Below are positions 1-10,444 of a DNA stretch of 64,000 nt, piece after piece. Made by a program: the position numbers and the translations under genes. The stretch is from Sesamum alatum (taxonomy: Eukaryota; Streptophyta; Magnoliopsida; Lamiales; Pedaliaceae), in assembly GCA_034509735.1 (NCBI GenBank), contig JACGWO010000006.1, positions 8,447,001 through 8,511,000 of the forward strand. The letters are read 5' to 3'. How positions within the stretch are numbered: the stretch's first letter is position 1; every line of letters begins with the position of its first letter. The notes beneath the pieces were generated by a model. It ran no database searches. It was not told the origin of the DNA and saw nothing but the letters and a program-made list of their open reading frames with translations.

Positions 1-1012
1 CCACCATGAGGGCCTGAGTAGTGTGGGCGTTGAGGGGAGTGTACACAGGAGGTCCCCTTTGGAAAGGGGGGCCTCCTATCCCGCCCATCAGCATGGGGCT
101 TCTTGGTGGATCTTTCTGCGCGAGTGTCCTTCCTCTTCTCGCCCCATCCTTCCTTCTTGGAGGCTTGAGCCTCCTCCATGATGATGTATTTGGCTGCTCT
201 AGCCAACAAGCTATCAAAATCTAGTGTCGGCTTCTTGGCCAGGGATTTGAAGAAATCCCCATCCAGAAGCCCTTGAGAGAAGGCGCTTGCCTTGACCTCC
301 TGTGTAGCTGCACGGGCCTCTAGGGTAACGACGTTGAAAAAATGGAGGTAATCCCTCAAGGATTCAAAATCCTTCTAGCGAACAGTGAAGAGACTACGGG
401 AAGTCTTGCAATATTTCCTACTACTAGCGAACTAATGAAGGAACAGCGAGCGAAACTCCTGAAAGCACCTCAGCGAACTGGCAGGTAACTGGTTGAACCA
501 CTACTGGGTTGCTCGGGCAAAGGTGGTTACAAAGACCTGGCATTTGATTCCATCTGTGTATCGATGGAGGAGCGCGGCATTCTCGAACCGTGATAGGTGG
601 TCCTGCGGGTCGGTGGTGCCATCGTACTCCGCGATGGCTGGTGTCCGACAGTTGCAAGGAATTTCATCCGCCAAAGACCTCCTCGCTGAATGGGATCCTG
701 CCTTGCACCTTCTGCCGGCCCGGCAGGCACCGGAGGAACTCCCCGAGCCCCAGGGGCCACTGCTGCCAGGGGGCAGTGTTGACCGTTGCCATTTGCGCCT
801 GTATAGCGGACATGATCATCTGTTGGATTGCCGCCATCAGTCCTAAGGACAACCTATTAGAGGAGGTGTCCGACGGGGTACTATCCCGCAGGTGGTTCAA
901 CAAGGGTTTAGAGGGACCGGAGGGTCCTGCTTTCCCCCTCTAGGTTGGCTTGAGGGTCGGCAGGAGCATCTGTGGCCTTCTGCTTGCCTGATCCATTATT
1001 GGGAGTTTCCAT
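1..1012 (-). pseudogene. Ty3/Gypsy gag fragment (decayed)
   Basis: Capsid-type Gag of a Ty3/Gypsy retrotransposon, read right to left. Starting from the ATG at 1012-1010 the frame gives METPNNGSGKQK and stops at 910-908. After a frame change the capsid core continues with recognisable family segments: GTTDPQDHL, SRFENAALLH, WFNQLPASSL, FASSRKYCK, LRDYLHFFNVVTLE, and near the left edge YTPLN. In-frame TAG stops lie at 503-501 and 377-375, the first replacing the residue before WFNQ. The gene begins just downstream of a primer-binding-like site and LTR, as expected for a 5' gag. The rest of the polyprotein lies outside the window. Clearly non-coding today. The order LTR, PBS, gag and the capsid motifs make the assignment secure; the Gypsy lineage is not determined. 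Confidence 0.85.
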
Positions 1013-1041
1013 AATCCTCACGTCTTAGTTCTATGTTTCCA

Positions 1042-1055
1042 TAGACGGCCCCAAT
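1042..1055 (-). promoter_or_regulatory. Primer-binding-like site of the Gypsy element
   Basis: Immediately inside the LTR end, the minus strand reads TTGGGGCCGTCTA. It resembles the TGGCGCCGTCTGTGG primer site common in plant Gypsy elements, with a C-to-G change in the core. It separates the LTR from the gag ATG by a short leader. Confidence 0.55.
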
Positions 1056-1800
1056 TGATGTGAGATGAAAGAGCTCATTCTTGGGCTTGGGTGGAGTGGA
1101 CCTTGGTTTTCTACAAGCTATGAAAGAGAGACCTGCAAAAAAAGCGTTAGCACCTTACGCTCAAGACAGTAAACAGTTGTAGAAGAATAAGCGTAAATAA
1201 AGCAAAGAGACAGTGAAATCTCATGAATGAAGAGCATAAAATAAGCTTAGTGCGAGTTCAAGAGCATAAAACGAGTGTTAGAGTGCTAGAAAAAATTACT
1301 TGAGCCAATCAAGTAGGCCGGTATTTATAGAGGAAGAGCCATAGCTAGGAAGGACTCTTCACCATCATGGACTCTAGAAGGACCGAGTACTGGCCTTCTT
1401 AGACTTCTGCAGCCTTCGGACTCCTTGAAAGTAGGGAGTCGATTGGAGTGGTCTTCCACGGATAAGGATAAGGATAAGGGGTAGATCCGGTCAACCCTTA
1501 TTCGTTCTTGGTGAGCCTGGGCCTCCCACTAGGGCGTCCTTGATGGGGTTTTCTCCTCGGCTTGGGCCTTCACCTTGGCCTCCTTGGTGAGGCTTCCTCC
1601 TAGACTCGGACCGGAATTCCTTCTTGTTCGGGGGCAGGCCTGGTTATTCCCTCCTTGGGCTGGGCTGGTGCCCCAAATGGGCCTCCTCCTGGAAATAGGT
1701 GGGCGTCTGTGTAGGGCTCCAACACCTTTCATTGGGCTCCTAGACATCATTTTTGGCTTTGGGGCCTTGCCTTTGGGCTGGCCCTTTTAGCATATATCAG
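1056..1800 (-). mobile_element. 5' LTR of the Gypsy element
   Basis: The inner edge is set by the minus-strand end CTCACATCA next to the primer site. A TATAAATA box is visible on the minus strand at 1329-1322, followed by a typical plant LTR start region, with the motif GCTAACGC plus a T-run and GCAGG near the R/U5 part. The outer boundary is not defined; several CA dinucleotides near 1790-1820 are possible. The same LTR end and R-region motif recur in the solo LTR at 40291-40883, so the two belong to related families. Confidence 0.55.
1322..1329 (-). promoter_or_regulatory. LTR TATA box
   Basis: TATAAATA on the minus strand inside the Gypsy LTR, followed by CCGGCC and a leader that runs toward the primer site. 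Typical plant LTR core promoter position. Confidence 0.45.
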
Positions 1801-2713
1801 TAAAAAAATGCGATGGTGCAAAAACTAGGATATTAAGGTTGGGTGGCTTCCTCGTAATATTAGGAAACACATTGTGCAAGGTCTAATAGTTTCAATAGTT
1901 GAACGTTTGGAAGGAGTAATTGGATGAGAGTAGAAGTTCCTTTGGGTCTTTAGGAATTTTGTTGAAGGAACTTGACACCTACAGATCCATCAGGATGTTG
2001 GGTAATTTCGTCAATTTCTAAATTTTTTATGGGTTGAGATGGGGATATAGTACCAGGAGGTAGGTCCCATGTTTCAGGTAGGGTAACCTTTTTCCATTCA
2101 ATTGTTTTGGGAAACATAAGGTTGGATTTGGCTCAATCTATTTCTCAAGATTTTTTTGGATTGGGGATTTGGTATGAGGTATAGCATGAATATCTAAACT
2201 AGTGTTTTTATTTTTACAATGGAGTCCATAAAATATTTCATAACTATGAAACCCCAGCTTTATAGTTGAAGTTTTTGACATTTAAAGTAAAAACATCAAA
2301 AGTATGGGGATCATTAAGAGAAATGGTAAAATATAGGAAAAATAAAAATAAATAGGACATTCTAGAGACTGGTTTCAACAAACTCAAGTAGACAGTTGTA
2401 GAAATCTAGATGGCTACAATCTCTTAAGGCGAGCAAGACACTATTATTATCCAATTCTTCTCTTGTTAAGGGCTATTTGAAAAAAACCAATATGTAGAAA
2501 ATTTATAACCATATTTAATATGCTTAGATGGAAAATTTTGAAAATAAATGCAAACTTTGTTGATATGAGACTAATGGTAAAGACTTTTTCTATGAATGAC
2601 TTTCTATTGATTTGTTTGGTACTAGTTTTGGAGGCTTCCAATCTGTGTAAGACCAAAAGTGAATTTATCCCTTCTCATATATTTATCATTAGCAATTTTC
2701 TAATTCAATGGCT
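1801..2713. other. Unassigned AT-rich spacer
   Basis: Between the Gypsy LTR and the first CACTA element. I see no ORF with family features, no paired terminal repeats and no simple repeats here. Confidence 0.5.
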
Positions 2714-2739
2714 ATCCACGCCAAACAAATAACATTTTA

Positions 2740-3345
2740 TGGGAATGGCCAATATTAAATTTGTAACTCGTTATTAGAATTTGTAATGGCCTTGGTAACG
2801 GCCGTCCTTTCGCTCCTTTGACAGGTGTTACAAAATATTTGTAATGGCTTTTGCAAAAAGCCTTTCCTATGTTGGCCCAGATATTGTAATAGGTGAACAA
2901 ACTGTTACAATCTTTAACCGGATAACGAAATTGACATTGTAACTTCTTTTGGAATGACTTTCGTAAAAAAATGTTGGACCACATGTCGGAACCGTTGTTG
3001 TAACACTAGTAGTTGTAAGTTTATATCTTTTTGCAACGGTCTGTTGAACTTTCTTTGGAACAGTTTTTGACCTATTATTTATACCGATTTTTGTTCCTCG
3101 TGTTGTAACATATGTTGTAACGGCTATTGTGTCTCCTTTATGTACAATTTGTGTACCTCATTTTATAATAGTCATTGTTCTTATTTTGGAACGGTTGTTG
3201 TTCCTCTTTTGGGAACGACTTTAGTAACGGCATGTCTGAGGATTTGTAACTCATGTTGGAGCAGTTATTGTATCGGTCTTTTAATCGCCTTTGCAATTAA
3301 ATTGGGACGGTTTTTGTAATTACTTTCAGATTTTGTGCTAGTAAA
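2740..3345 (-). repeat. 3' subterminal repeats of CACTA element 1
   Basis: Dozens of short degenerate copies of GTAATGGC, GTAACGGC, GGAACGG and TGTTACAA spaced at roughly 20-60 bases. Subterminal repeats of this kind bind the TNPA-type protein in En/Spm. They resemble those at the other end of the element and at both ends of CACTA element 2, but are more diverged. Confidence 0.6.
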
Positions 3346-3510
3346 GCGTATCACAATGACCGTTACAACAACCACTTCAAATGTAATATATTTTTAAAAA
3401 AATTTATTTACATTCAAATTATTATAATATTTATTATTATAATGTTTTCTTTGAATTTTAAGTTACAAATGTTTTGTTAAATTTCTTAAAGGTGAAATAT
3501 TTTAAATAAA

Positions 3511-4683
3511 GGGACAATTGCATAAAACCACTCTGTGAAATCATTTATCTGCCAAAAAGCCCCCTCTGTTATTTTTCAGTTTATTGTTCATTTTTCAAGG
3601 GAGAGATTAATGGGTTTTAACATTCATTGGAGAAAGATTTTTCTTACTCTCTTTGACAACTTGGGGTGGTTGTTCAATCCCATGGATTTTGAGTGGCGGT
3701 GGGAAGAGGGGGGTTTGCCAGCGGCCGTCACTACCACACCCTTTTCGAGGCCAGCCATTGTGTTTTGGGCTGCGGTGGGAAGAGGGGGCGGCTGTTTCAG
3801 ACACACCCTTTTCAAGGGCGAGGGAGGTTGTCGTGTCTAGCAGTGGAGGAGGCGGGGAAGGGAGAGGATGGGAGGGGAGAAGGTATGCATGGAGTTTCAG
3901 GGGCGCCAGTGGAGGAGCTTTAGGGAAGGGGAGACGACGGCGAATAGTGGAGGAGTTTCAAGGATGGGGAGACGGTGAAGAGATGGAGGAGTTTCAGGGA
4001 AGGTGAGTTTCAAAAGGTAGACGGAGGAGGGCGGCGGAAGCGAGACGGCGAGCGGCGGGCTCATCGGGTGGGTTGGGGGGTTGGGGAAGATGATAAGTTT
4101 TTTATCTTTTTTAGTAACAGTAAAATAGTATATATTTACTGTAATTTTTATAGATAATATACTTTTAAGATATAGTCAAAAAAAATTATAAAATTCAAAT
4201 GGACTAATAATGCATTTTTATTTTTAAAGCTTATGAATAAGATGAAAATAATTTTAAAAATTTGTTATATTCATATGTAAAATATGCATAGTAATTTAAT
4301 TTGATGTAATAATAATTTACATATGAAATATTGATAAATTTGAGTATTTTACATATAAAATATTGATAAATATTAAGTTTTTAGTATTTATCATGTCTTT
4401 TGCAAAACATGAAAAAGGTAATTAATTAACCCCAAAAGAAAAGAAAAGGGATAATTGTATAAGATAGGGGCAATTTTGTCCATTCAAAGAGGTGAAAGAC
4501 TGAAATTGTTATCCTATTTTCATTTCTGGCGCGTGTGGCAGACTCGCTGTTTTTTTTCTCATGGAGAGAGGGTTTTTTGCAGGGTTTCAGATTATAGGGG
4601 GATTTTTAGGCTATTTTCAAAACACAGGTGGATTTTTAGTAATTTTCCTATTTCTGGTTAGGGGTGTCATATGCAATTTTTTC
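3511..4683. mobile_element. Mutator-like element with GC-rich interior
   Basis: A 1173-bp insertion flanked by an exact 9-bp target duplication, TTAAATAAA (3502-3510 and 4684-4692), typical of the Mutator superfamily. Terminal sequences are GGGACAATTGCATAAAACC and, inverted, GAAAAAATTGCATATGAC, sharing AATTGCATA. The interior 3690-4080 is strongly GC-rich, unlike the surrounding AT-rich DNA. It contains a ~75-bp direct duplication (GGTGGGAAGAGGGG followed by CACACCCTTTTC, near 3699 and 3773) and repeated GGAGTTTCA motifs. No transposase is present, so it is non-autonomous. Small GC-driven ORFs inside show no protein family. It could hold a captured gene fragment. Confidence 0.7.
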
Positions 4684-4794
4684 TTAAATAAATTATCTAG
4701 CAAGTAAATATTAATATTATAATTAACAATAAAAATACTTTAAAAATCGTATTTATATACAACTTAAAAAAAGAGGAAGAACATCCTTAATCTA

Positions 4795-5860
4795 GATCAA
4801 CCTCCCCGCGGCAGCATCCACACCGTATTGTGCATCGTCGTCGGGGGTCCGGGATCAGCTGGAGGCTGAGATGGTTGGCGTATAGAGGACGAGCAAGGTG
4901 TTCACAATATGCTCCAGTATCTCCTCAATCCTCGTGACTTGATGATCGAGGTCTGGGCGTCCCGGGGGGAGGGGGTGTCGCCTTATGCGAGCAATTAGGC
5001 TATGATGATCAACCAAGCGTGTTATGCACCTCAAAACCAAGACCGATGACACGGCCCCTCTCTCGGACGGCCGCTACCAACATCCACAGTTGTTGCTCGG
5101 TCATGGCCACCGAGCCTTGGGAAGAGGTTAGAGGATCTTGTTGATCATCAGTACCTGGGTCTATTGGTCCTCAACATTTCTGGAACGTCTCCTGCAAAAT
5201 GGATTAGGTGATTATTATAAAAAAACTAAATTAGTTAGAATTGAAAACAAACAACATTCTATAAACTACTTACCACTACCTCCTCTGCCCTTGGGCCGCT
5301 CCATTACCCATCGTCCTTCTTCTTGCAGCATCTGAAGAACACCCCTATATGCTTGACAGGCCGACCGAGTTGTGCCTCTTGTCCAGGAAATATGTAAGTG
5401 ATTAATTAATGATAAAAGCATTAAAACCGAAAAAGAAAAAAAGAAAACATATACCATCTTCGTTTGTGCATGCCAACGGATGATGGTTCCCCGCGATAGA
5501 CAATAGTTGCTGCCATCGGGTTGGCTGCCCGATCGGCCTTATTCTTGGTCACGACGGCCTTGACGTCTAGGGCTCGTCCAACAGTCAAGCAGTTGATGCC
5601 AAATCTGATCGGCTAGCCACAGCGGTCGAAACAGTTGATCTCTAGCGTTCGCGAGTCGCTTTCGTAGGAACATACTGTCCTGCATTATGAAGACCTTGAG
5701 CATGGATTTGTCATCGTAATCCCACGAGTAAGTAAGCTGCAAATTCATATAGTCAAAAAGAAAATTATGCGTATATGATGAGCTTTTCACACACACCCCA
5801 CATTTCATCGTTGAGTTAACGACATTGTGACGTTCAGTGTGAGAATTATAACCATTCACA
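4795..5860 (-). pseudogene. TNPA-like (Transposase_24) gene relic of CACTA 1
   Basis: Second gene of the CACTA element, matching the plant Ptta/En/Spm transposase family. Reading leftward: an exon near 5730-5545 gives YDDKSMLKVFIMQDSMFLRK and LWLADQIWHQLLDCW, which align with DGKSMFKIF..GKFLRKKF and LWLANKVWRQLLLYW of the copy at 47571-49112. A second exon near 5390-5275 gives GRPVKHIGVF, then CKKK and WSGPRAEEVV, aligning with DRPVKQMELFSRCYKKK and WSGLRAAEVA there. A third piece near 5080-4850 gives GRVIGLGFEVH and a coiled-coil-like LDHQVTRIEEILEHIV. Stops and frame changes break the reading. TNPA proteins bind subterminal repeats. Confidence 0.7.
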
Positions 5861-6263
5861 AAGTAACACTAAAAACGTTGTGACCTCTGCACTTGGACCC
5901 CAATAATGACACTTTAGGAGATCGTTGTCCATGTTACTCAATTTTGGGATAAACCTATAGTTCATATACAATTTTAGTTTATGAGAAAGTTCGATCCATT
6001 CATAGTTATAAAAAAAAATATCATACACGACGTTTGAACCAATCTTTGATATTGGTTGCTACAAGTTGATAAATAATTTGGTCTTCCAATGGTGTTGCTG
6101 GTATAGTTCATTTAAAAACAACCTTTTACCAATTCCGTTAAATACATATAAATAAATATGAACATGACAATCAATATTTTACAAAAATATGTATATACTT
6201 ACTCATAATGTGGCTTGACTACTTTACAGTTTGACTACTTTACAGTTGCACAACACATATGTC
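5861..6263 (-). other. CACTA 1 sequence upstream of the TNPA-like exons
   Basis: An open stretch 6028-5846 (minus) reads YMNYRFIPKLSNMDNDLLKC; I do not recognise it as a known domain, but its position fits an upstream TNPA-like exon or flanking sequence. The rest is AT-rich, with a short ~19-bp duplication (TTGACTACTTTACAGTT) at 6215-6245. Confidence 0.35.
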
Positions 6264-6268
6264 TTGAT

Positions 6269-8507
6269 TGTTAGAATAGGTGACCAGAAAGCCAATTGGA
6301 TTGGCGATTTTGGATACTATTTAGCAATCTTTATTAAAGTAATATTGACATGATGAATATAGTAAGTATTCATCCTTGGCACTATGTGTTTGTTGTGCTT
6401 ACTAATTACGTTAAACGACGTTTTAACGTCACAACAAATGCCCACAAACCAATTGGATAACCCATATAGTTGGGCTGCGCATTGGATGGCGGCTATGAAA
6501 CCAACTTCTGAGGGTTGGTCTGACATATTCCAAGGCGAGGACCTCGAGACAGGGCATCGAGGGTCCTATAGAGACTTACACTAAGGATTGCATTCATTAG
6601 ATGAGTGTCGTGTTTCATCAGCGACAGATGTTGGACGTTTATGCAATATTAGTGGGTTAGTTGACAACGGTGTTAGCTGACTGAACTGACTCACGAGAAT
6701 CATCATATGGAAGTCTTGGAGGCTTGGTCGGTATGACTGGAATTCCCGACTCCGATAGTATGAGATTAGTCCTCGGACTTGAGGAATCATAGCAGTCACA
6801 TGCATATGATGGTTGTATCTAGGGTCTGGCAAGAGATGTCTATATCTGGGATACGTTCATCATAAGCCTTATCCAGTGTAGTTGGAATATGTATTGAGGA
6901 CGGTGGATTCCAAGATAGGATCAGTCACCTGTCAGTATATGACAGTCGAGTTTCCTATGCGCTCTAAGACAGTTTAAGCTCTTTAAGTCTATGGCCACAG
7001 CGATTGGTCGAGTAGGGTATGGTTTCTTACGTCGATCAATGAAGTAAAAGTGTCTCGAGTTATTCAGCATAGTTGTGTAGTCCAGGATAGGAACCGACGC
7101 CCAATTCCATGCCTAGACTTAGACCGGGAGATGGATGATGGAAGGACCGTACTCGTATAGAACTCGGGAGCTTAAATATTCACGCCAACATTCACCTAAT
7201 CTCTAGTGCCATGGACCGTTGCTAGACGGCCACCCATGGTGACGGGCGTTTTTCGATTAATGGTTAATTGGAAAATAGTAAATTAAATTGGATTTAGTTG
7301 ACCAATTATGTTGGACACAAGCCCAAGTCTAGCTGAGGGTGAACCTAAAGATTCACATACAAATCATTATGGAATTGGTAGAATTAATTTGGAATTAATT
7401 CTAGAAGAAGATAATTAATTTTAATTTAATTGAATTAATTCAAGGAGAAAAATAAATTATTAGATCATTTATTGGGAAATCCATTTGATGGATGGTCTAA
7501 GAATTAATTAATTGGATTAGTTAATTTCTGGACTTAGAACCTATAAATTAATTGGATTAGTTTATCGGGTTTGGATTAATTAATTGATTGGATCAATTAA
7601 TTAGAATTTGGAGTTATGTTTATTTAATTGGATTAAATAAACTTATGGGCATAAATTGGATTGAGATTAATTGGATCAATTAATGCCCAATAGACTTTGT
7701 TTGGACTTAATTTAATTAGATTAAATAAAAGTCCAAGACTAGTAGTCCTAGACTCCTAGTCCATGGAAAAATTCAATTTATAGCAAGTGAAGGAAGAATT
7801 AAAATCTTCCACATATGAGGTACATGTGACCAGTCTTTATATGGTTTGGTGGGTGGTTTTATTTGCTATAATGGTGCATGGTTATGTAGATAATGGTGTG
7901 TGTATGTAGGTTACTTTGGAAGTTGACAAGAGAAGTTGAATTTTGAATTCAACAACTCTACATACACAAAAACCATTCACATAATTTTGTAAGGACTTGG
8001 TCTTGCATGAATTTTCAATCAAAATACTCTCCAAAATATCTGAAAATATTCTCCTTTTTGTGTTCATACCTTTTGAAAAGGTTGAACTAAAAACATTCCA
8101 AAAGACACTAAACAATAGTGTTGTTTTGGAAGTGTTTCTTCTTCTTTTCTCTACTTCTATCTAGCAATAGATTAGAGGGTATACATTCTATAGTGTGGTG
8201 TGGACAAATTAGAGGGATTCTAATTTGGATCCTCAAGTGAACGAAAGGAGAAACGGGAAAGAGAACAAGACACGTACCGGTTCTACGTGCAACGATCAAA
8301 GGTTGGTTTTCTTTACGTTTTCATGTATTTTTATTCATATCCTTTTAGCCACTTGTCCAGCATTCTTCTACTCTTTTTTTAAGCAAGACATACACCGAAC
8401 ACCCGAGAACTTCAAAGGGAACACCCCTTTGAACCCGTTTAAATTATGCTTTAAATTAATGCTTTTTACGCTTCCGTTGCGTTCCCGGGCTGTACCCGAT
8501 TCTTTCA
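6269..8507 (+). repeat. 5' LTR of Copia A
   Basis: 2239 bp, unusually long for Copia but matched by the 3' copy throughout, with scattered substitutions and small indels. Starts TGTTAGAATAGG and ends TCTTTCA one base before the primer site. It shares blocks (for example CCATGGACCGTTGCTAGAC and GTGAACCTAAAGA) with the two ~2-kb solo LTRs in this window. Small ORFs within it are also present in the other LTR copy and have no protein family. Confidence 0.88.
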
Positions 8508-8508
8508 G

Positions 8509-8520
8509 TGGTACCAGAGC
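8509..8520 (+). promoter_or_regulatory. Primer-binding site of Copia A
   Basis: TGGTACCAGAGC, one base from the classic plant Copia initiator-Met tRNA site TGGTATCAGAGC, placed one base after the LTR end. Confidence 0.85.
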
Positions 8521-10444
8521 CCGGTTCGGTGTTTTGACTATAGTATTTACATGTTATTATGTGTTGAGCTTGAAGAACATGTTTAAATTGCTTTATGAAA
8601 GCATGATTTATGGCTTTAAAGCATGATAATATGTTTAGAAAATATGTGTTAATTTTGCTTTTGAAATTATGGATATCCATGCATTTTTTAGAATTGGATT
8701 TTCTGTAAATGCATGATTTTGATTCCATTTTTATAGTAGAAATATTAAAAAAAAATGAAAAAACGGCATAGCCGTCTGCATGCTGCCCTGTCGGCCGATC
8801 ACTGGCCAATAGGCGCGCGCGGGCAACAGCCTGCGCGATGCCTGGCGCGCGCCCCGCACGCGCAGCGCTGTGTGCGCGGACGGGCTGCGCGTGCGCGTGC
8901 GGCCGGCTGTCTGCCGGTCTGAACGGCTAGGCCGTTTTGCATCGTTTTTCGTAAAAAATTTTATTTTCTCTATTTCTGCTAATTTTCTGAAATGATTAAT
9001 TTTGGCATATTTTAATTTTAGTTAAATTGGATTTTTCTAAAATTATTTTTCATGCCTTAGATTAATTTGGAAATGGTTTCCAACAAAAAAAAATTGTTTG
9101 TACATTGGATGTATAGTTGATATCCATGTTTTTTAATTGCATTATTAATATGTTATTTTCTGCATTTTATTATGTTTATTGTTTTAGATATTGGATATCT
9201 ATTTATAAATGCATGGGATGCATTTATATGCTTGGCATGTTTATATTTGATATAAATGAGTTTTTTTGTTTATTTGATAAACAATAAGGATGATCACTAG
9301 CCTTTTTTTGGCCTATGTATGGTTTTAAGTTTTTGTTAGGTGAGGCCTGCGTGCCTCTTTGTTTTTTCCCTTCTCTCTATCATTTTTTAGCCTTGAAATA
9401 ATAAGGCTTGCTTTCTCTTTTTAAATGTACTCCCCCCAACTTCTGATTGGGGTTTCTTTTTAAGTTGTAATGAGAGTAGATTAGTTGTGAGGTTTTATTT
9501 TAATAAACGTAAGCTTCCATGGAGATAAAGGCCCAAAAGAGGTCCGTTGGACGGAGCCCACGATGGAAGGCCCAAGAAGAACAAAGAATGATTTACAAGG
9601 CCCCATTAGGATGATAATGGGATGTAAAAATTTGTAATAGTATAGGCCTACCCTAATTTGACCATTGCGGGCTCAGTGGATCACTTAGCATTGAGCTTGT
9701 GATCATCCTAACAGTGGCGTGCTAGGCTTATTTTACATGTGTTTATGTTTTATGCTTTGATGTATGGTGTGTTTGGAATGCATCGTATTGCGTTTAATGT
9801 ATGAAACTTGAGCATGCAAAATACTAATAATGATGAGGTCTCGGTCTTAATAAACTATAACTCTCACTTGGATGGTCCAAGTAAATATCAGGCCCAAAAT
9901 GGAATTAAAATCAAATGGTTTTGATTATTCCAAGCCTTCCATCCATAGAAACGTAGTGAGGAAGCTACTTTCACCCATTCGTGGTCTCACGAGTCGTGGC
10001 ACGTTTGGAATGGAAGAAAGCTGCACTGGTGTTGTGAACGAATGGAATATACTCCTATTTCCCTATCTCACGAGTCATGGGGGACGATAGTTGAGATATT
10101 CATTTGGTTGATGGGTCGGGCCTAACGCTAAGTGACATGATTCGCTTGGAGTCCTTGGGATCATGTGAAGAGGCGAGGCAAAATATCTTGGGGATCTCAT
10201 TGGATGAGAATTGTATTGGATACCTCCCACAAAGCCTTTCCCATGTGAATCGTAAAAGCGTGGCATGGAGAATTGCATTTGTGGACTCCAAGCCCACTAG
10301 GAAATCGTTTTCCAAAAACTCCATTTGAGAGTGGTAGGCCTTTTGAAGAAATAGTGGGAGGGGTTAATGACTAAAGACCAAGTCTTAAGTTGAACTCAAT
10401 ATTATAATAATCTACTAAAGTTCTGTTTTATATTTTGAATGTAG
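8521..10444 (+). other. Untranslated leader of Copia A with GC-rich block
   Basis: About 1.9 kb between primer site and gag. The block at 8763-8940 is rich in alternating GCGCGC, CGTGCG and CCGGC motifs within otherwise AT-rich DNA and could form extensive secondary structure. No ORF with domain features. It ends just before the gag ATG at 10445. Confidence 0.6.

Noticed and set aside
3330..3350. GTGCTAGTA as the right tip of a separate CACTA element
   Set aside because: The terminal base does not fit, no partner end or duplication was found, and the region is better explained as subterminal repeats of CACTA 1.
3535..4157. Several overlapping GC-rich ORFs of 60-117 codons
   Set aside because: They are low-complexity Gly/Arg/Glu-rich readings in several frames of the Mutator-like element interior, with no recognisable domain.
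7882..8626. ORFs within the Copia A LTRs (duplicated at 17212-17877)
   Set aside because: They are mirrored in both LTRs simply because the LTRs are repeats, are short and broken differently in each copy, and match no family.
8760..8940. Possible CpG island and host promoter
   Set aside because: It lies between the primer site and gag of Copia A, where a leader is expected, and no host gene follows.
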